64,000 nt of DNA, from positions 4,340,001-4,404,000 of the forward strand of contig AP014719.1 in the NCBI GenBank assembly GCA_001549895.1, written 5' to 3'. This DNA is from Arthrobacter sp. Hiyo8 (GTDB lineage: Bacteria > Actinomycetota > Actinomycetes > Actinomycetales > Micrococcaceae). A program made the position numbers and the translations under genes. Position 1 is the stretch's first letter, and each line of letters starts with the position of its first letter. This document shows, piece after piece, positions 19,895-29,944 of this stretch. Under the pieces are notes generated by a model. That model was not told the origin of the DNA. It did not search any database and was given only the letters and a program-made list of their open reading frames with translations.

Positions 19895-21413
19895 CAGCCG
19901 GAGATTCCTGTCTTGCTGGTGATCAGGGCGCGCTCGCGGGGATCGCGTTCCACGTTGCGGATCCTGGCCGATTCGCCTTGAATGACGCGTTCATGCAGCA
20001 GCGGCACGGCCGCGTCCTTCGAGAGGATCAGTGCCTCGGCGGCGGCAATTGCCGCCGGCGCTCCGGCCTGCCGGATGGCTGCGGCCTTGCTCAGTGCCGC
20101 GTCAACCTCCGGATCGCAGAACTGGGAGATGTTGAAGGAGCCTTTGCAGGAGAAGTCGCTGAACATGTAGGCGACGGGATCGCCGGAGTCGAGGACAGTG
20201 GCCGGGACAAGATGAAGGCATCGAATTTGCCCGCCAAGGCGTCTGCCTCGATGTGCTGGTACTCGCGGACTTCCTGCTCCACGATGAAGCCGGCGGCTTC
20301 GAGCTGCTGCTCAAGCTGCACGGCGACCTCGGGCAGCTCGGCCCGGTCCGTGAACGTGCCAAGTTTGATGCGGCGGCCGTTGGCGGGTGCCGCTTCCGCC
20401 CGCTTCTTCAGGGCTTCGATGTAGGAGGCGTTTTGCCGCTCCGTGGCGGCCCAGGGGAGAGCCGGGCCGAGGAGGCCTTCGGCGATGTCCGCCCGTCCTT
20501 CGTAGACCCGGTCAACAATGGTGGCCCGTTCGACCGACGTCCGTGCCGCTGCCCGGACCGACGGATCCGCGAAAGGACCCCCCTTGGTGTTCAGGTAAAG
20601 GGTGTTGGTGCGGGGCATGGGGACTTCGTGGATCAAGTCCGCCTTGATCTGGGCGACCTGGCCTACGGGAATGGCCTCCACGACGTCGGCCGTTCCGGTC
20701 CTGAGGGCGGCAGCGCGTGCCGTGCCGTCGGGAACGTATTGGACGTCGACGCCGCCGCTCGCCGCTTTCTCGCCCCAGTAGTCGGCGAAGCGGTTGAGTG
20801 TTGCCGAGCTGGTGCCGTCCGCGGACGCCAGGACGTAGGGCCCGTTCCGGCGTTGATGGGGCTCACGACGCCACCGGGCTTGTAGGCGGACGCGGCGAGG
20901 ATGGAAAGCTGGGGACTGGAAAGCCGCTGCGGAACAAGCGGGTCGTCCGTCTGGGTGGTCACGACGACGGCGTTCCCGCCGTCGGTGCGGACGCTGAGCT
21001 GCACGCCGTCGAGGATCCGCGGCTTGGGCTTGGCATTGGCTGCTGCCGTTAACGACGCCGCCACTTGCTCCGCCGTCAGGAGCGTTCCGTCATGGAATTT
21101 CACGCCTGCACGGAGTTCGAAGCGCCAGTTCCTGCCGTCCAGTTGCGTCCAGGCTGTTGAAAGCGATGGCTGGGCATCGCCGAGGGCATCCAGGACAACC
21201 AAAGTCTCGGCGGTCTTCCAGCGTGAGAGTTTGAAGGCGTCGTCGCTCAAGGGAGTAAGTCCTGAACGCGGTGGCTGCAGCATGGCTACCTTGATCCGGG
21301 AGTCGGTGCTGCTGGCTGATGGCGCGGTGCCTTGGGCGAAGCAAGCGCTGAGGCGGCGGCCATTGCGGAGGAGAGGAGTATCGCGGCAACTGCTTTTGGC
21401 GTGGAATAGCCAT
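19894..21413 (-). CDS. ABC transporter substrate-binding lipoprotein, peptide/metal family 5 (frameshifted)
   Basis: Extracellular binding protein of the DppA/OppA/NikA class. With two missing bases restored in the signal region the N-terminus reads MAIPRQKAVAAILLSSAM and then a lipobox LSAC. The mature protein contains FELRAGVKFHDGTLLTAEQV, the family 5 signature, plus TNTLYLNTKGGPFADPSVR and VYEGRADIAEGLLGP. Further breaks lie near 20842 and 20200. Corrected length is about 507 residues. It is the third gene class in an operon with two ATPases, an MFS pump and permeases. The substrate could be a peptide, metal chelate or nickel; sequence alone does not decide. Confidence 0.85.
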
Positions 21414-21447
21414 GGATTGGTGCCTGTCTTTCGTGGGTGTGAGTGGA

Positions 21448-22705
21448 TCAAACGGTGTGGAGTTGTTGCGGACGCGGTGCCGGGACGGATGCCGGAAGGA
21501 AGCGATGTATGAGTGCCGCGGAGCTCGCCGCGAGAATTGCCGACACCAGCCACGGAGAGACCGCGGCCAGGGATGGTGTGGTGGCCTGTTCATAGAGCGG
21601 AGCAAGGAGCAAATTGCCGAGGAGAACCATGGTTCCGCCGCAACTCGCGAGCAAGCCGTAATAGGCGCCGGTGGAGCGTCCTGCGGCAAATTCGAGGACC
21701 AGATCCATGGCAACTGGTGCCACGCACATGTGCCCGACGGCGAGCGCAGTGACCAGCAGGAACGCCGGTAGCGCAGGGAATGCGTCGGGCGGGGGAAGGC
21801 GGCCATGGCTGCGATAGCGACGAACCCAGGGCCTGAACGGCGAATCCCGCGGCGAGCGCGACGCCCGGTCCCTTCCGTTTCATGAGCCTGGCGATGGGCC
21901 ATTGCAGGGTGATGATCAAAATGGATGCGTAGGCGAAAATCGCCGAGAGCGCACCCAAACCCGCGTCGCTCCGTTCCAGCTCGATGGGCAACCCGAAGTA
22001 GAGCTGGTTGTAGGCAAAGAGGTTGACGCTATAGAAAGCCGCGAATGAGACGAAGCCCTTCTGCCTGAGGCAGGACCAAGCGTCCGACGGCGGCGCGGCG
22101 GCCGAGTTCCCGGCGGACGTTGCGACGGCGCTCGCCGTCGTCGCTGGTAGGAAAGTGCCGAAGACCACTGCCATCACGGCGAAGACCCCGCCCCGACGAG
22201 CAGGGCCGCGTCGAAGCCGGTCTGAAGCAGGACGGAGCCGAGCAGGGGACCGGCCACGGCGCCGATTTCCCCGAAAATGACCAGCAGCGCGAAAAGAGTG
22301 GTTTTGTGGGCTGAAGGGTGGCACGTCGTTCTTCGGCCCCACCCACAAGGCTTTCCAAAGCGGGTGAAAAGAGGCGCCACCCGCCCCTGTGATGACGGCT
22401 CCCAGGAGGAAAAGGGGGAAGTCCGAAGCCCACAGCAACAAAAGGTACCCGGAGATCCGGGCGAGGCATCCGGCAATCATGACGGGCCGGGCTCCCCAAC
22501 GATCCGCGGCGGCTCCGCCCACGAGGAACAATCCTTGCTGGGCGAAGGTACGTGCGCCGAGGACAATTCCCACGGCCATTGCGCCCATGCCAAAGTCCTC
22601 GCGCATCAAAACCGCCAGGAAGGGGACAACCGAGTAGAAGCCAAGGTTGAAGATGAGCTGGCTGGCCAGCAGTAGCCGGGGCGTGGGCTCCGCGCGTGAG
22701 TTCAT
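21448..22705 (-). CDS. MFS transporter within the ABC operon (frameshifted)
   Basis: A 12-helix major facilitator protein (about 420 residues after correction). The first helices contain LASQLIFNLGFYSVVPFLAVLM, followed by the loop 2-3 motif GAAADRWGARPVMIAG. Breaks occur near 22361, 22310, 22191, 21825 and 21793, each one G or C short. The start ATG 22705 overlaps the upstream ATPase stop (ATGA), so it is part of the operon. An exporter embedded in a peptide-type importer operon resembles opine metallophore systems, where the MFS protein secretes the chelator that the ABC system re-imports. That role is inference. Confidence 0.8.
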
Positions 22706-23500
22706 GGCTTGTCCTGTCGTACGTCCCTGCCCAGTCCGGGGATGGAGGTGACAAGCTCCCTGGCCTCCCGGGTCTGTGGGTTCGCGTACACGGCAAAGGT
22801 GGGTCCTTGTTCCACGATGCTTCCCCCGGAGAGGACCAGGGTTTGGGAGCACAACCGGGCGATGGCGGCCAGGTCATGCGAGACAAACAGGAGCCCAAGC
22901 CCGTCCCGATGGACCAGCTGTTCCAAGAGGGCCAAGACCGAGTTCCTGAGGGGAAGGTCGAGTCCGCTCACCGGCTCGTCAGCCAGGAGGATGGTTGGCG
23001 CGGGACCAGGGCCCGTGCAATGGCCACGCGTTGTTTTTGCCCGCCGGAGAGTTCCGAGGGCCGACGCGCAAGCAAGCCGCGATCGAGATCGACCCGTTGC
23101 AAGGCATCCAGGATCATCCTGCGGTGATCTCCATTGATGCGCAGTTGCCTCAGGGTTCAAGGAGCAGCCGCTCCACGTTCATGCCCGGATCAAGGCTCGC
23201 CGCCGGATTCTGCGGGATGTATTGCACCGCGCGGCGGTACCACCTCAAGGACGACGCCGGGCCGGGCACAACCGGGGTGTCGTTGAACGTGACGGTTCCA
23301 GCGTCCGGCTTCTCCAAAGCAAGCAGGATCCGTAGGAGTGTCGATTTTCCGGCGCCCGAGCCACCCACCAGGCCAACGCTGTCTCCCGTGGCAATCCTGA
23401 GGGAAACGTCCTGCAATGCCGGCCGGGCCGGCCGTTGCTTCAGGAGCCTGCGGCCCGGGTAGCTGAGTCCGAGATTGCCAGCGCTCAGGACTGCCTTCAT
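22702..23500 (-). CDS. Peptide/metal ABC transporter ATP-binding protein, DppF-like (frameshifted)
   Basis: Nucleotide-binding domain with Walker A GGSGAGKSTLLRI, Q-loop VQYIPQNPAASLDPG, signature LSGGQKQRVAIARAL, Walker B TILLADEP and switch histidine LFVSHDL. Breaks near 23153 and 23005 are each one C short. Corrected length is 266 residues. The start ATG 23500 overlaps the stop of the upstream ATPase (ATGA), and the stop overlaps the MFS start. It is the second of the paired ATPases. Confidence 0.88.
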
Positions 23501-24323
23501 GCTGTGGCTCTCCGGCGGAGGGAATCGAATCCGAGATGGGCGGCTTCCACCAGTTGCTTCGTGTACTGGTGCCGGGGCCGCTCCACCACCGATTCCATGG
23601 ATCCCTCTTCGACGATCCGGCCGGAACTCAAGACGAGGGCCTGGTGGCAAAACGCCGCAGCCACAGCAAGGTCATGCGTAATGAACAACATCGCGCCGGC
23701 GGCCGCGGAACGCGCGGATTCCGGATACACGGATTCCGAGCAAGCTGATTCCGAATACAGGGACAAGGCCTCAAGGACCTTGGCCTGGCTGACCATGTCC
23801 AATGCGGTAGTGGGTTCATCCGCTACCAGGACGGAGCTGCGGCAGGCAAGGCGAGCGCGATGCAGACCCGCTGCAGCTGACCTCCCGACAGTTCGCCGCT
23901 GAAGCTTTCCATGGTCCGTTCGGCTTCCTCTATTCCCATCGACGCGAGCAGCTCAAGTGCCCTTTTCCGCGCCGCGGAGCCTGAAAGGCCGGCATGCCGC
24001 AGCGGGATCTCCATCTGTTTGCCCAGGCGTACCAAAGGGTTAAGTGCGGACATGGGGTCCTGATGGATTGCGGTGAGTCCCGAGCGGCGGGTTCGCCGGT
24101 CGGACAAGGTCACGTCTACTCCGTTGATCTGCAACTGCCCGGAGGCGCTCATCGAAGCCGGGAGCTGTCCCAGGAGGGCAGCCGCCGTCAGGGACTTGCC
24201 CGAACCCGAAGCTCCCAAAAGGGCCAGTCTTTGGCCCCGGTCGACAGTGAAGCTGACTCCGTCAATCAGGGCGCGTCCATGGAGGGACACCCTCAAGTCC
24301 TGAACAAGGAGGGCAGGGTGCAT
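23497..24323 (-). CDS. Peptide/metal ABC transporter ATP-binding protein, DppD-like (frameshifted)
   Basis: First gene of the operon. It has Walker A GASGSGKSLTAAALLG, Q-loop AIHQDPMSALNPLVRLG, signature FSGELSGGQLQRVCIALAL, Walker B VLVADEPTTALD and switch FITHDLAVA. One break near 23850 (CCC read as CC). Corrected length is 275 residues from ATG 24323. Between Walker B and the switch it carries an unusual insertion made of three five-residue units (YSESA, CSESV, YPESA), encoded by a 15-base tandem repeat. A Zur/Fur-like box lies 41-59 bases upstream of the start. Confidence 0.88.
23717..23761. repeat. 15-bp tandem repeat, three units, inside an ABC ATPase gene
   Basis: Three adjacent 15-base units, each beginning GATTCCG: GATTCCGGATACACG, GATTCCGAGCAAGCT and GATTCCGAATACAGG. 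On the coding (minus) strand they give YSESA-CSESV-YPESA. The unit length is a multiple of three, so copy-number change keeps the frame. Confidence 0.75.
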
Positions 24324-24363
24324 GGTGAACTTTCGGCTAGGGGCGATATGATTACTGATGCTA

Positions 24364-24382
24364 TCAATAATCATTCTCATTA
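24364..24382. promoter_or_regulatory. Zur/Fur-like operator upstream of the ABC-MFS operon
   Basis: CAATAATCATTCTCA within this stretch matches the 7-1-7 Fur-family palindrome TGATAATCATTATCA at 12 of 15 positions. It is an AT-rich island in GC-rich DNA, just upstream of the first ATPase gene and between two divergent transcription units. The spacing suggests it overlaps the promoter -35 region (TTGATA on the minus strand). Zur, Fur and other family members cannot be told apart by eye. Confidence 0.55.
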
Positions 24383-24408
24383 ATCCAAATGTTTCCGGGA
24401 GCCGCCTG

Positions 24409-24525
24409 ATGATCGCGCCTGGAAACCATGGAGACTACCTTGGGGAACAAGCAGCCAGCGACGGCGATCTCCGGACCATGCGCGCGACCCTTCCTTTTCT
24501 GCTCCGTCACCTCGACGACGATTAA
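24409..24525 (+). CDS. Small ORF divergent from the metal-type ABC operon
   Basis: A possible 38-residue product (MIAPGNHGDYLGEQAASD continuing to RATLPFLLRHLDDD) reads from ATG 24409. Just upstream a six-codon ORF (MFPGAA) ends in TGATG overlapping this ATG. If one C is missing near 24407 the two form a single 46-codon ORF from ATG 24389. It is the only ORF on the plus side of the Zur/Fur-like box. No family is recognised, and there is no cysteine. It could be chance or a remnant of a longer gene. Confidence 0.25.
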   Translation: MIAPGNHGDYLGEQAASDGDLRTMRATLPFLLRHLDDD

Positions 24526-24532
24526 GGCCAGG

Positions 24533-25373
24533 TCACGTTATTGCGGCGTGGAGAACTGCGGCGTTTTCGGCTAGCCACGCTTGGCGGCGAAGAATCTTGT
24601 CCCCGATGCCCTCGTCCCACATCCGTTTCCACCCGCCGCCCTGGGCAAGCGCCCTGTGCCGCATCACATGCCAGGAGCGCTCGGCGGCGTTCCGGGTTAC
24701 GCCAACAATCTTGGCCGATCGGCCGGCCCAAGCCGTAGGCGTCCACCAGCATGGCAGCCCGGGAGGCGGCGTCGACTCCGCGCATGACGGGATCGCGGTC
24801 GGTGACGGGCATCCACGCGCCCCACCAGAGGAGCAAGTTCGCGACCTCTTCGGCCCGGGTCGCGGGGCGCAGCAGATCGAAGTCAATCAGGGCGACGGCG
24901 GTGCCGTCCCGGAAGACGACATTCTCCGGGGTGATGTCCATGTGGGCGAGGAATGTCGCCGGTCCCGCGATTGAGCCGGGCACCCAAGAGGATCAGCGGC
25001 GTCGTCCGCGCGTGCCCAGCCGGGTACGCCCAGCGGCTGCACTGCGTCATCGTAGGCCCGCACCAGGCGCGCGACGCTGATGGCACTCGATTCGTCGGCT
25101 ACCCAGCTTGGCCAGGGACGGCCGGCGGTGTCCCCGGAACGAAACTCAGGGTGTCCCTGCCGCTGTCGTCGATGCCCAGGAATCGGGGCGCGCCCTGGAA
25201 GCCGGCCGATTGGAGGAAATCCAGGAGGCGGCGGACCCGCGGAGAAGCGTCGCTCACAGGGCGCCGCACTGTATCGCCCACCCGGACGAGCCCCTCCGTC
25301 ACGTCCCGCCGAGAAGTGGAACGGCAGATTCCGACTGCCCGGGCTCGACGTACGGACGGCTATCGCTAGTCAT
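24533..25373 (-). CDS. Aminoglycoside phosphotransferase-family kinase (frameshifted)
   Basis: A small-molecule kinase of the APH/choline kinase fold. The catalytic loop reads LAHMDITPENVVFRDG with the metal site VALIDFDLLRPA. The N-terminus VTEGLVRVGDTVRRP and RFLGIDDSGRDTLSFVPG are typical of actinobacterial homologues. Note the loop is HMDITPENV rather than the canonical HGDxxxxN. Breaks near 25306, 25135, 24981, 24730 and 24716 are one G short each. Corrected length is about 281 residues from ATG 25373. The substrate is unknown; resistance should not be assumed. Confidence 0.78.
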
Positions 25374-25459
25374 CGTCCGATGCTGCCATGGCGGGGTCGA
25401 CTGCGCCAGCCGGTGTGGTCCGGGTAAGGGCACCGCCCGACGCGGTAGTGTCATCAGCG

Positions 25460-26061
25460 ATGGAAGATCTGGGCGGCACCGTACTGACAGCGGCTGGAGC
25501 CTTCGCGGCGACAAATCTTGATGACCTTCTGGTCTTGTCCGTTCTCTTCCTGTCAGCCAGGACGCGCCGGTGCCCAGACTCTGGAAAATTTGGATAGGCC
25601 AGTACATCGGCATTGGAATACTGACCGGTGTGGCGGCCGCGGCCGCGTTGGCGCTCACTCCCGTCCCGGTTGAGTGGGTTGGTTTCCTGGGTCTGGTGCC
25701 GCTTGTCTTGGGCTGCTACGCCTTGATTAAGGTTTCCCGCCCGTCCGGAGATCCACCGAAGCCCCGTTCGCTGACCGTGCCCGTGGTTGTCGCGGTGACA
25801 GTTGCCAACGGTGGAGACAACATCTCGGTATACATTCCACTGTTCCATTCGCTGGGACCGACTGCTTCGGTCGTGACGGGGCTGACTTTCGCGGTGCTGG
25901 TGGCGGTGTGGTGTGCCGCCGGTTACTGGCTGACAGCCCACCCGAAGGTGGGCGCGTTCTGCCGGCGGGCCGGAAACTGGGCTATTCCCGTGGTGTATGT
26001 GGCGCTTGGGCTCACCATCATTGTCCGCTCCGGAATCATTGCGCTGCTGTTCCAGCGCTGA
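25460..26061 (+). CDS. CadD-family cadmium/metal resistance transporter (frameshifted)
   Basis: Small membrane transporter of the CadD type. The N-terminal signature FAATNLDDLLVLSVLF and the internal repeat VANGGDNISVYIPLF are the family hallmarks. Five to six hydrophobic segments fill the remainder. One break near 25557 (AGGGAC read as AGGAC) is corrected to give 200 residues. ATG 25460 is chosen; open codons extend upstream. It is divergent from the phosphotransferase gene with an 86-bp gap. The substrate (cadmium or another cation) is not shown by sequence. Confidence 0.8.
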
Positions 26062-26149
26062 TCTTCGTAGCATGCAGGGTTCTCCCATCCGGAACTGATA
26101 TGACTGCGGGTGGGTTTCATCCGGAAGCGCGCAGGAGGATTGGCAGGAT

Positions 26150-26709
26150 ATGTTCCGAGGTTCGTTTGTTGTAGGCGCTCTGGTTCTGCTTTTCGGGCAG
26201 CGGCCGTGTTGGGGTTCGGAGCCATCTTCCGGGCCAAGAGTGTCGCGGCCCGGATTGACGCCGCAGCGCCGGGATATTGGCCGCCGCAATGGCGGCGGTA
26301 GGGCTCGGGTGGGCTCCGCTCGGTGTGGTCCCGCTGGGAGCGGCGACTGGCGTTGTCTTCCTCTTGTCCGTCGTGAGGATCGTGTACCAAGGCCACGGGC
26401 AGCGGAGCCGCCGGAGCCGGGCGGTGGTCGGCGATCTATGGCGCAGCGGTGGCAGCCCTCTCGGGCTGGGTGCTGCTCTCCGCGTCGAGTGGAGCCGGAT
26501 CGGTGTCGGATCATCCAGGACACCAACTGGGCATCATTCTCGCCGACATCATGGGCGCGATCCTCATGCTTTTCGCCGCCACGGGTTGGCTGTTGGGCAC
26601 GTTCGCGATGCCGGCCGAGAGTAAATCGCACGCCGTACCCCGATTGAAGGGTGTCCGCGAGGCGTTGGTGGCAGCTGGACTTGCCGTAGCGTTGTACGCG
26701 ATCTCCTAA
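26150..26709 (+). CDS. Hypothetical membrane protein (frameshifted)
   Basis: Starts at ATG 26150 (MFRGSFVVGALVLLFG). After restoring single bases near 26199, 26273 and two near 26410-26430 it gives about 187 residues with four predicted membrane helices, including LAAAMAAVGLGWAPLG, TGVVFLLSVVRIVY, GIILADIMGAILMLFAATGWLLG and ALVAAGLAVALYAIS. No family is recognised. It follows cadD by 88 bases on the same strand. Confidence 0.5.
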
Positions 26710-26755
26710 GCCGGTGCCGCCCGGAACCACCTGGCGGCGGATTTAGAATGGAGCC

Positions 26756-27126
26756 ATGATCGATATTTCGGTCGAGAAGGTAGCCCTTCTCCTGATCATT
26801 GCCGTTTTGGTCCTTGGACCCACCAAGCTTCCGGAGTATGCGAGGAAGCTGGGGCGGCTTATCCGCGAACTGCGGCGCATGGCTTCCGGAGCGCAGGAAA
26901 AGCTTCGCCAGGAGCTCGGTCCGGAATTCGAGGACATCGATTGGCGGAAAATGGATCCGCGCCAATACGATCCTCGCCGTATCATCCGTGAAGCCCTCCT
27001 CGAGGACGAGCCGCTTCCTGAGCCTGCCATCCCAACCCAGCCACAGACCCCTGGACAGCCTCCTGCCCGCCCGGTTGTGCGGTTGGCGGCCGGGCAGAAG
27101 GCCCTTTCGACGACGAGTCCACCTGA
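26756..27126 (+). CDS. Sec-independent translocase component, TatA/TatB-like
   Basis: The single N-terminal membrane helix VALLLIIAVLVLGPTKLPEYARKLG is the TatA/B hallmark (FGP-like GP hinge followed by an amphipathic helix). A charged helical region and a Pro-rich tail follow. As written the frame runs on past 27200. With one C restored near 27102, the tail becomes KAPFDDEST and stops at 27124-27126, a typical family ending that clears the convergent amidase stop at 27131. Length is then 123 residues. TatB is likelier than TatA from the length, but this is not certain. Confidence 0.8.
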
Positions 27127-27130
27127 TCCG

Positions 27131-28848
27131 TTAGTCGAGGCGCGGTGTGCGCGGGGGAGCGGTGCGGCGCTCGCCTGTTCCTTCGAAGGCCGCGGCCAGT
27201 GACAGCAGTGCGGTGTCGTCGTACGCGCGGCCGGCGAACGTGAGCCCCACGGGCATGCCGATATCGCTCATAGTTCCCATCGGTACGGTGACTGTCGGGA
27301 TCCCCAGGTGCCGGGGGACGAGGTTGCCGTTGGCCACCCAGACGCCGTTGCGCCAGCCGAGATCGGCTGAGGGTTCGTTGACGTCCATGTCGGCCGGGCC
27401 GACATCGGCTGCCGCGGGGAAGATGACCGCATCCAGGCCAGACCGTCCATCCACTCCTCAAGGTCCACCCGCCGGGTCTCTTCGAGTCCGCGCAGGCCTT
27501 CTTCGAGGGACGGGATGTCGGTGACGGAGGAAGCCCCGTGCAAGCGGATGTGCGCCGGGTAGTCGGCGATATCGTCGTCGAACCCGTCATAACGGTCCGG
27601 GAGCGCGCCTTCCGGATGCGGGAAGATCGCAGCGCCGTCGACGTCGGCCAGGCTGTTGAGCGACGGATCCCCGTTGGCGGAGAGGAAGTCGTCCCAGGCC
27701 CAGGCCGAGAGATCGACGATTTCGCGCTTGAGGAAGTCCGGGCTCACCAGTCCGCGGGTGGCGATGGTGGGCGCCCCGGGCGGTCGCCTTCGTAGTTGGA
27801 AACCACGGGGAAGTCCACCAGCACCACGTCGGCGCCGGCGGCTTCGAGGTCGCGCCGGGCTGCCTCCCACAGTGCCATGACGGAATCGCGCGTCTGGATT
27901 CGTTGACGGTGGGTCCGCCGATGCCGGGAGTTTCGCTGGTGCCGGCGTCGGGGTCCGCGTTGATGTACATGCGCGGCACCCCGAAGCGCTTGCCCCTCAA
28001 CGCTGAGCGGGCGCCGTCTACGTTGGATGGTGCCAGCGCCGGGTAGGAGGCCGGACGGACCTGGGACGCGGCCGGGATCTGGACCCAGGGCTGCACGCGC
28101 CAGAAGTCGCCGCGGGTTTCGGCGTCGTCGGCCACAATGACATCGAGCAGTTCCAAAAGATCCGCCATGGACCGGGTGTGCGGCACCACGACGTCCATGG
28201 TGGGGACCAGCGGCCAGTTCCCGCGCACCGAAATGACCCCACGAGACGGTGTGTACGCGCACAAGGCATTGTTCGACGCGGGCGCGCGGCCGCTGGACCA
28301 GGTCTCCTCGCCCAGGCCGAAGGCTCCGAAGCTCGCGGCGGTAGCGGTTCCGGAGCCGTTCGAGGATCCGGAGCCGAAAGCGGCGGTGAGGAAATCGCCG
28401 TTGTAGGGGCTTTCGGCGCGTCCATAGACGCCGCGCTGCATGCCGCCGTTGGCCATGGGCGGCATGTTGGTCAGGCCGATGAGCACGGCCCCTGCCGCGC
28501 GGAGGCGTTCGATGGTGAAGGCATCGCGTTGCGCGATGAGGTTTTTGAACGCGGGGGAGCCAGCGGCGGCCGTGAGCCCTTTGGCCAGAAAGCTGTCCTT
28601 GGCGGTGTAGGAATGCCGTCGAGGGGCCCGAGGGCGGTGCCGCTTGCCCGGCGCACGTCGGAGGCCCGGGCATCGGCGAGTGCGTCGGGGTTCATCACCA
28701 CCAGTGCGTTCAGCGTGATGCCGTTGCGGTCGTAGGCGTCAATGCGGTCAAGGTACGCCTGGGTGAGTTCCCGGCTGGTCACCGTGCCGGCTTCCAGGGC
28801 GGTGCGCAGCTGCGCGATGGAGGCCTCGACGACGTCGAAGCGGCTCAT
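27131..28848 (-). CDS. Amidase, amidase-signature family (frameshifted)
   Basis: Hydrolase with the Ser-cisSer-Lys triad. The lysine is in YTAKDSFLAKG; the Gly/Ser-rich signature GSGSSNGSGTATAASFGAFG is followed by SSGRAPASNNALCAYTPSRG. Breaks near 28611, 27898, 27778 and 27448 are single missing bases. The corrected length of 573 residues is long for the family, with extra sequence after the signature. The start ATG 28848 overlaps the stop of agmatine deiminase (ATGA), so the two are coupled. This hints that it hydrolyses an amide or carbamoyl product of that pathway. Confidence 0.87.
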
Positions 28849-29891
28849 CGTGCCACCGGCCCGTTGAGTGTGGGCTGCTGCTGCGTGATGCAGTGGATTC
28901 CCCCGCCCCGGGCGAGGATTGGCCGGGCGTCCACGGTCACGACCCGGCGGCCCGGGTAGGCCTCTGCCAGGATTTCCGCGGCCAGGGCGTCAGCGCGCTC
29001 TTCGCCATAGCCGCATGCGATCACGCCGCCGTTGACTACGAGGTGGTTGACATAGCTCCAATCGACGAAGCCTTCGTCGTCGCGGAGGGTCTCAGGCGCG
29101 GGAAGCAGCGTGATCTCGAACGGCTTGCCAGCCGCGTCTTGCTGGGTTTCGAAGAACCGCTGCAGGGTGCGGCTGACCTCGAAGTCGGGGTGGCCCGGGT
29201 TGGTCTGCGAGTGCAGCAGGACCCGGCCGGGAGAGGGAAGGGTGGCCACCATGTCGATGTGGCCGCGTGTGCCGAGGTCCTCGTAGTCACGGGTGAGACC
29301 GCGTGGTACCCACACGGTCTGGGTGGTGCCCAGGGTGCGCGACAGTTCCGCTTCGACCCGTGCCTTGTCCGCGAAAGGGTTTCGGTGTGGATCGAGCTGA
29401 ACGGTTTCGGTAACGAGGACGGTGCCTTCGCCATCGACGTGGATGGCCCCGCCTTCGTTGACCAGCAAGGAAGTGACCAGTTCAGCGCCGGATTCTTCGG
29501 CGACAAAACGGGCCATGCCAGCGCTCTTCTGCCATTCGGACCAGGCCGGGGCGCCCCAGCCGTTGAAGATCCAGTCAACTGCGCCGAGCACTCCGGGCCG
29601 TTCGTCGTCGACGACGAAGGTGGGTCCGACGTCGCGCATCCAGAATTCGTCGAGGGGAGCCTCAAGCTGTTCGATTCCGGCGCCGAGCATCCGGCTGGCC
29701 CTGTCCCGTTCGCTGGGGTCGACCACCATGGTGACGGGTTCGAACTTGGACACCGCATGCGCGACGGCGGTCCAGGCCGCGTACGCTTCTTCCGCCGAAG
29801 CGGCGTCGTCGCCCAAGGTCAGGCCAGTGCGGGGGAACGCCATCCAGGTGCGCTCATGGGGTGCGGTTTCGGCTGGCATTCTCCAGGCCAT
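28845..29891 (-). CDS. aguA: Agmatine deiminase (peptidyl-arginine-deiminase family)
   Basis: Converts agmatine to N-carbamoylputrescine and ammonia. The 348-residue protein begins MAWRMPAETAPHERTWMAFP and contains FWMRDVGPTFVVDD, the acidic/histidine motif GTRGHIDMVA, and the catalytic cysteine in GGGIHCITQQQP near the C-terminus. The frame is intact. The start ATG 29891 has GGAG upstream (TCTCC on the plus strand). It is divergent from a TetR regulator, with an inverted repeat between them. No AguB-type nitrilase is seen; the coupled downstream gene is an amidase. Confidence 0.9.
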   Translation of the reverse strand: MAWRMPAETAPHERTWMAFPRTGLTLGDDAASAEEAYAAWTAVAHAVSKFEPVTMVVDPSERDRASRMLGAGIEQLEAPLDEFWMRDVGPTFVVDDERPGVLGAVDWIFNGWGAPAWSEWQKSAGMARFVAEESGAELVTSLLVNEGGAIHVDGEGTVLVTETVQLDPHRNPFADKARVEAELSRTLGTTQTVWVPRGLTRDYEDLGTRGHIDMVATLPSPGRVLLHSQTNPGHPDFEVSRTLQRFFETQQDAAGKPFEITLLPAPETLRDDEGFVDWSYVNHLVVNGGVIACGYGEERADALAAEILAEAYPGRRVVTVDARPILARGGGIHCITQQQPTLNGPVAR

Positions 29892-29944
29892 GGAAGTCTC
29901 CTCCGTGTTGTGAGGTGAAATGTGGTGTGAGGTGTCATTTCTTA

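Noticed and set aside
24533..25373. Calling the phosphotransferase an aminoglycoside resistance gene.
   Set aside because: Only the broad kinase fold is visible, and the catalytic loop departs from the canonical resistance-enzyme motif. Context gives no antibiotic link.
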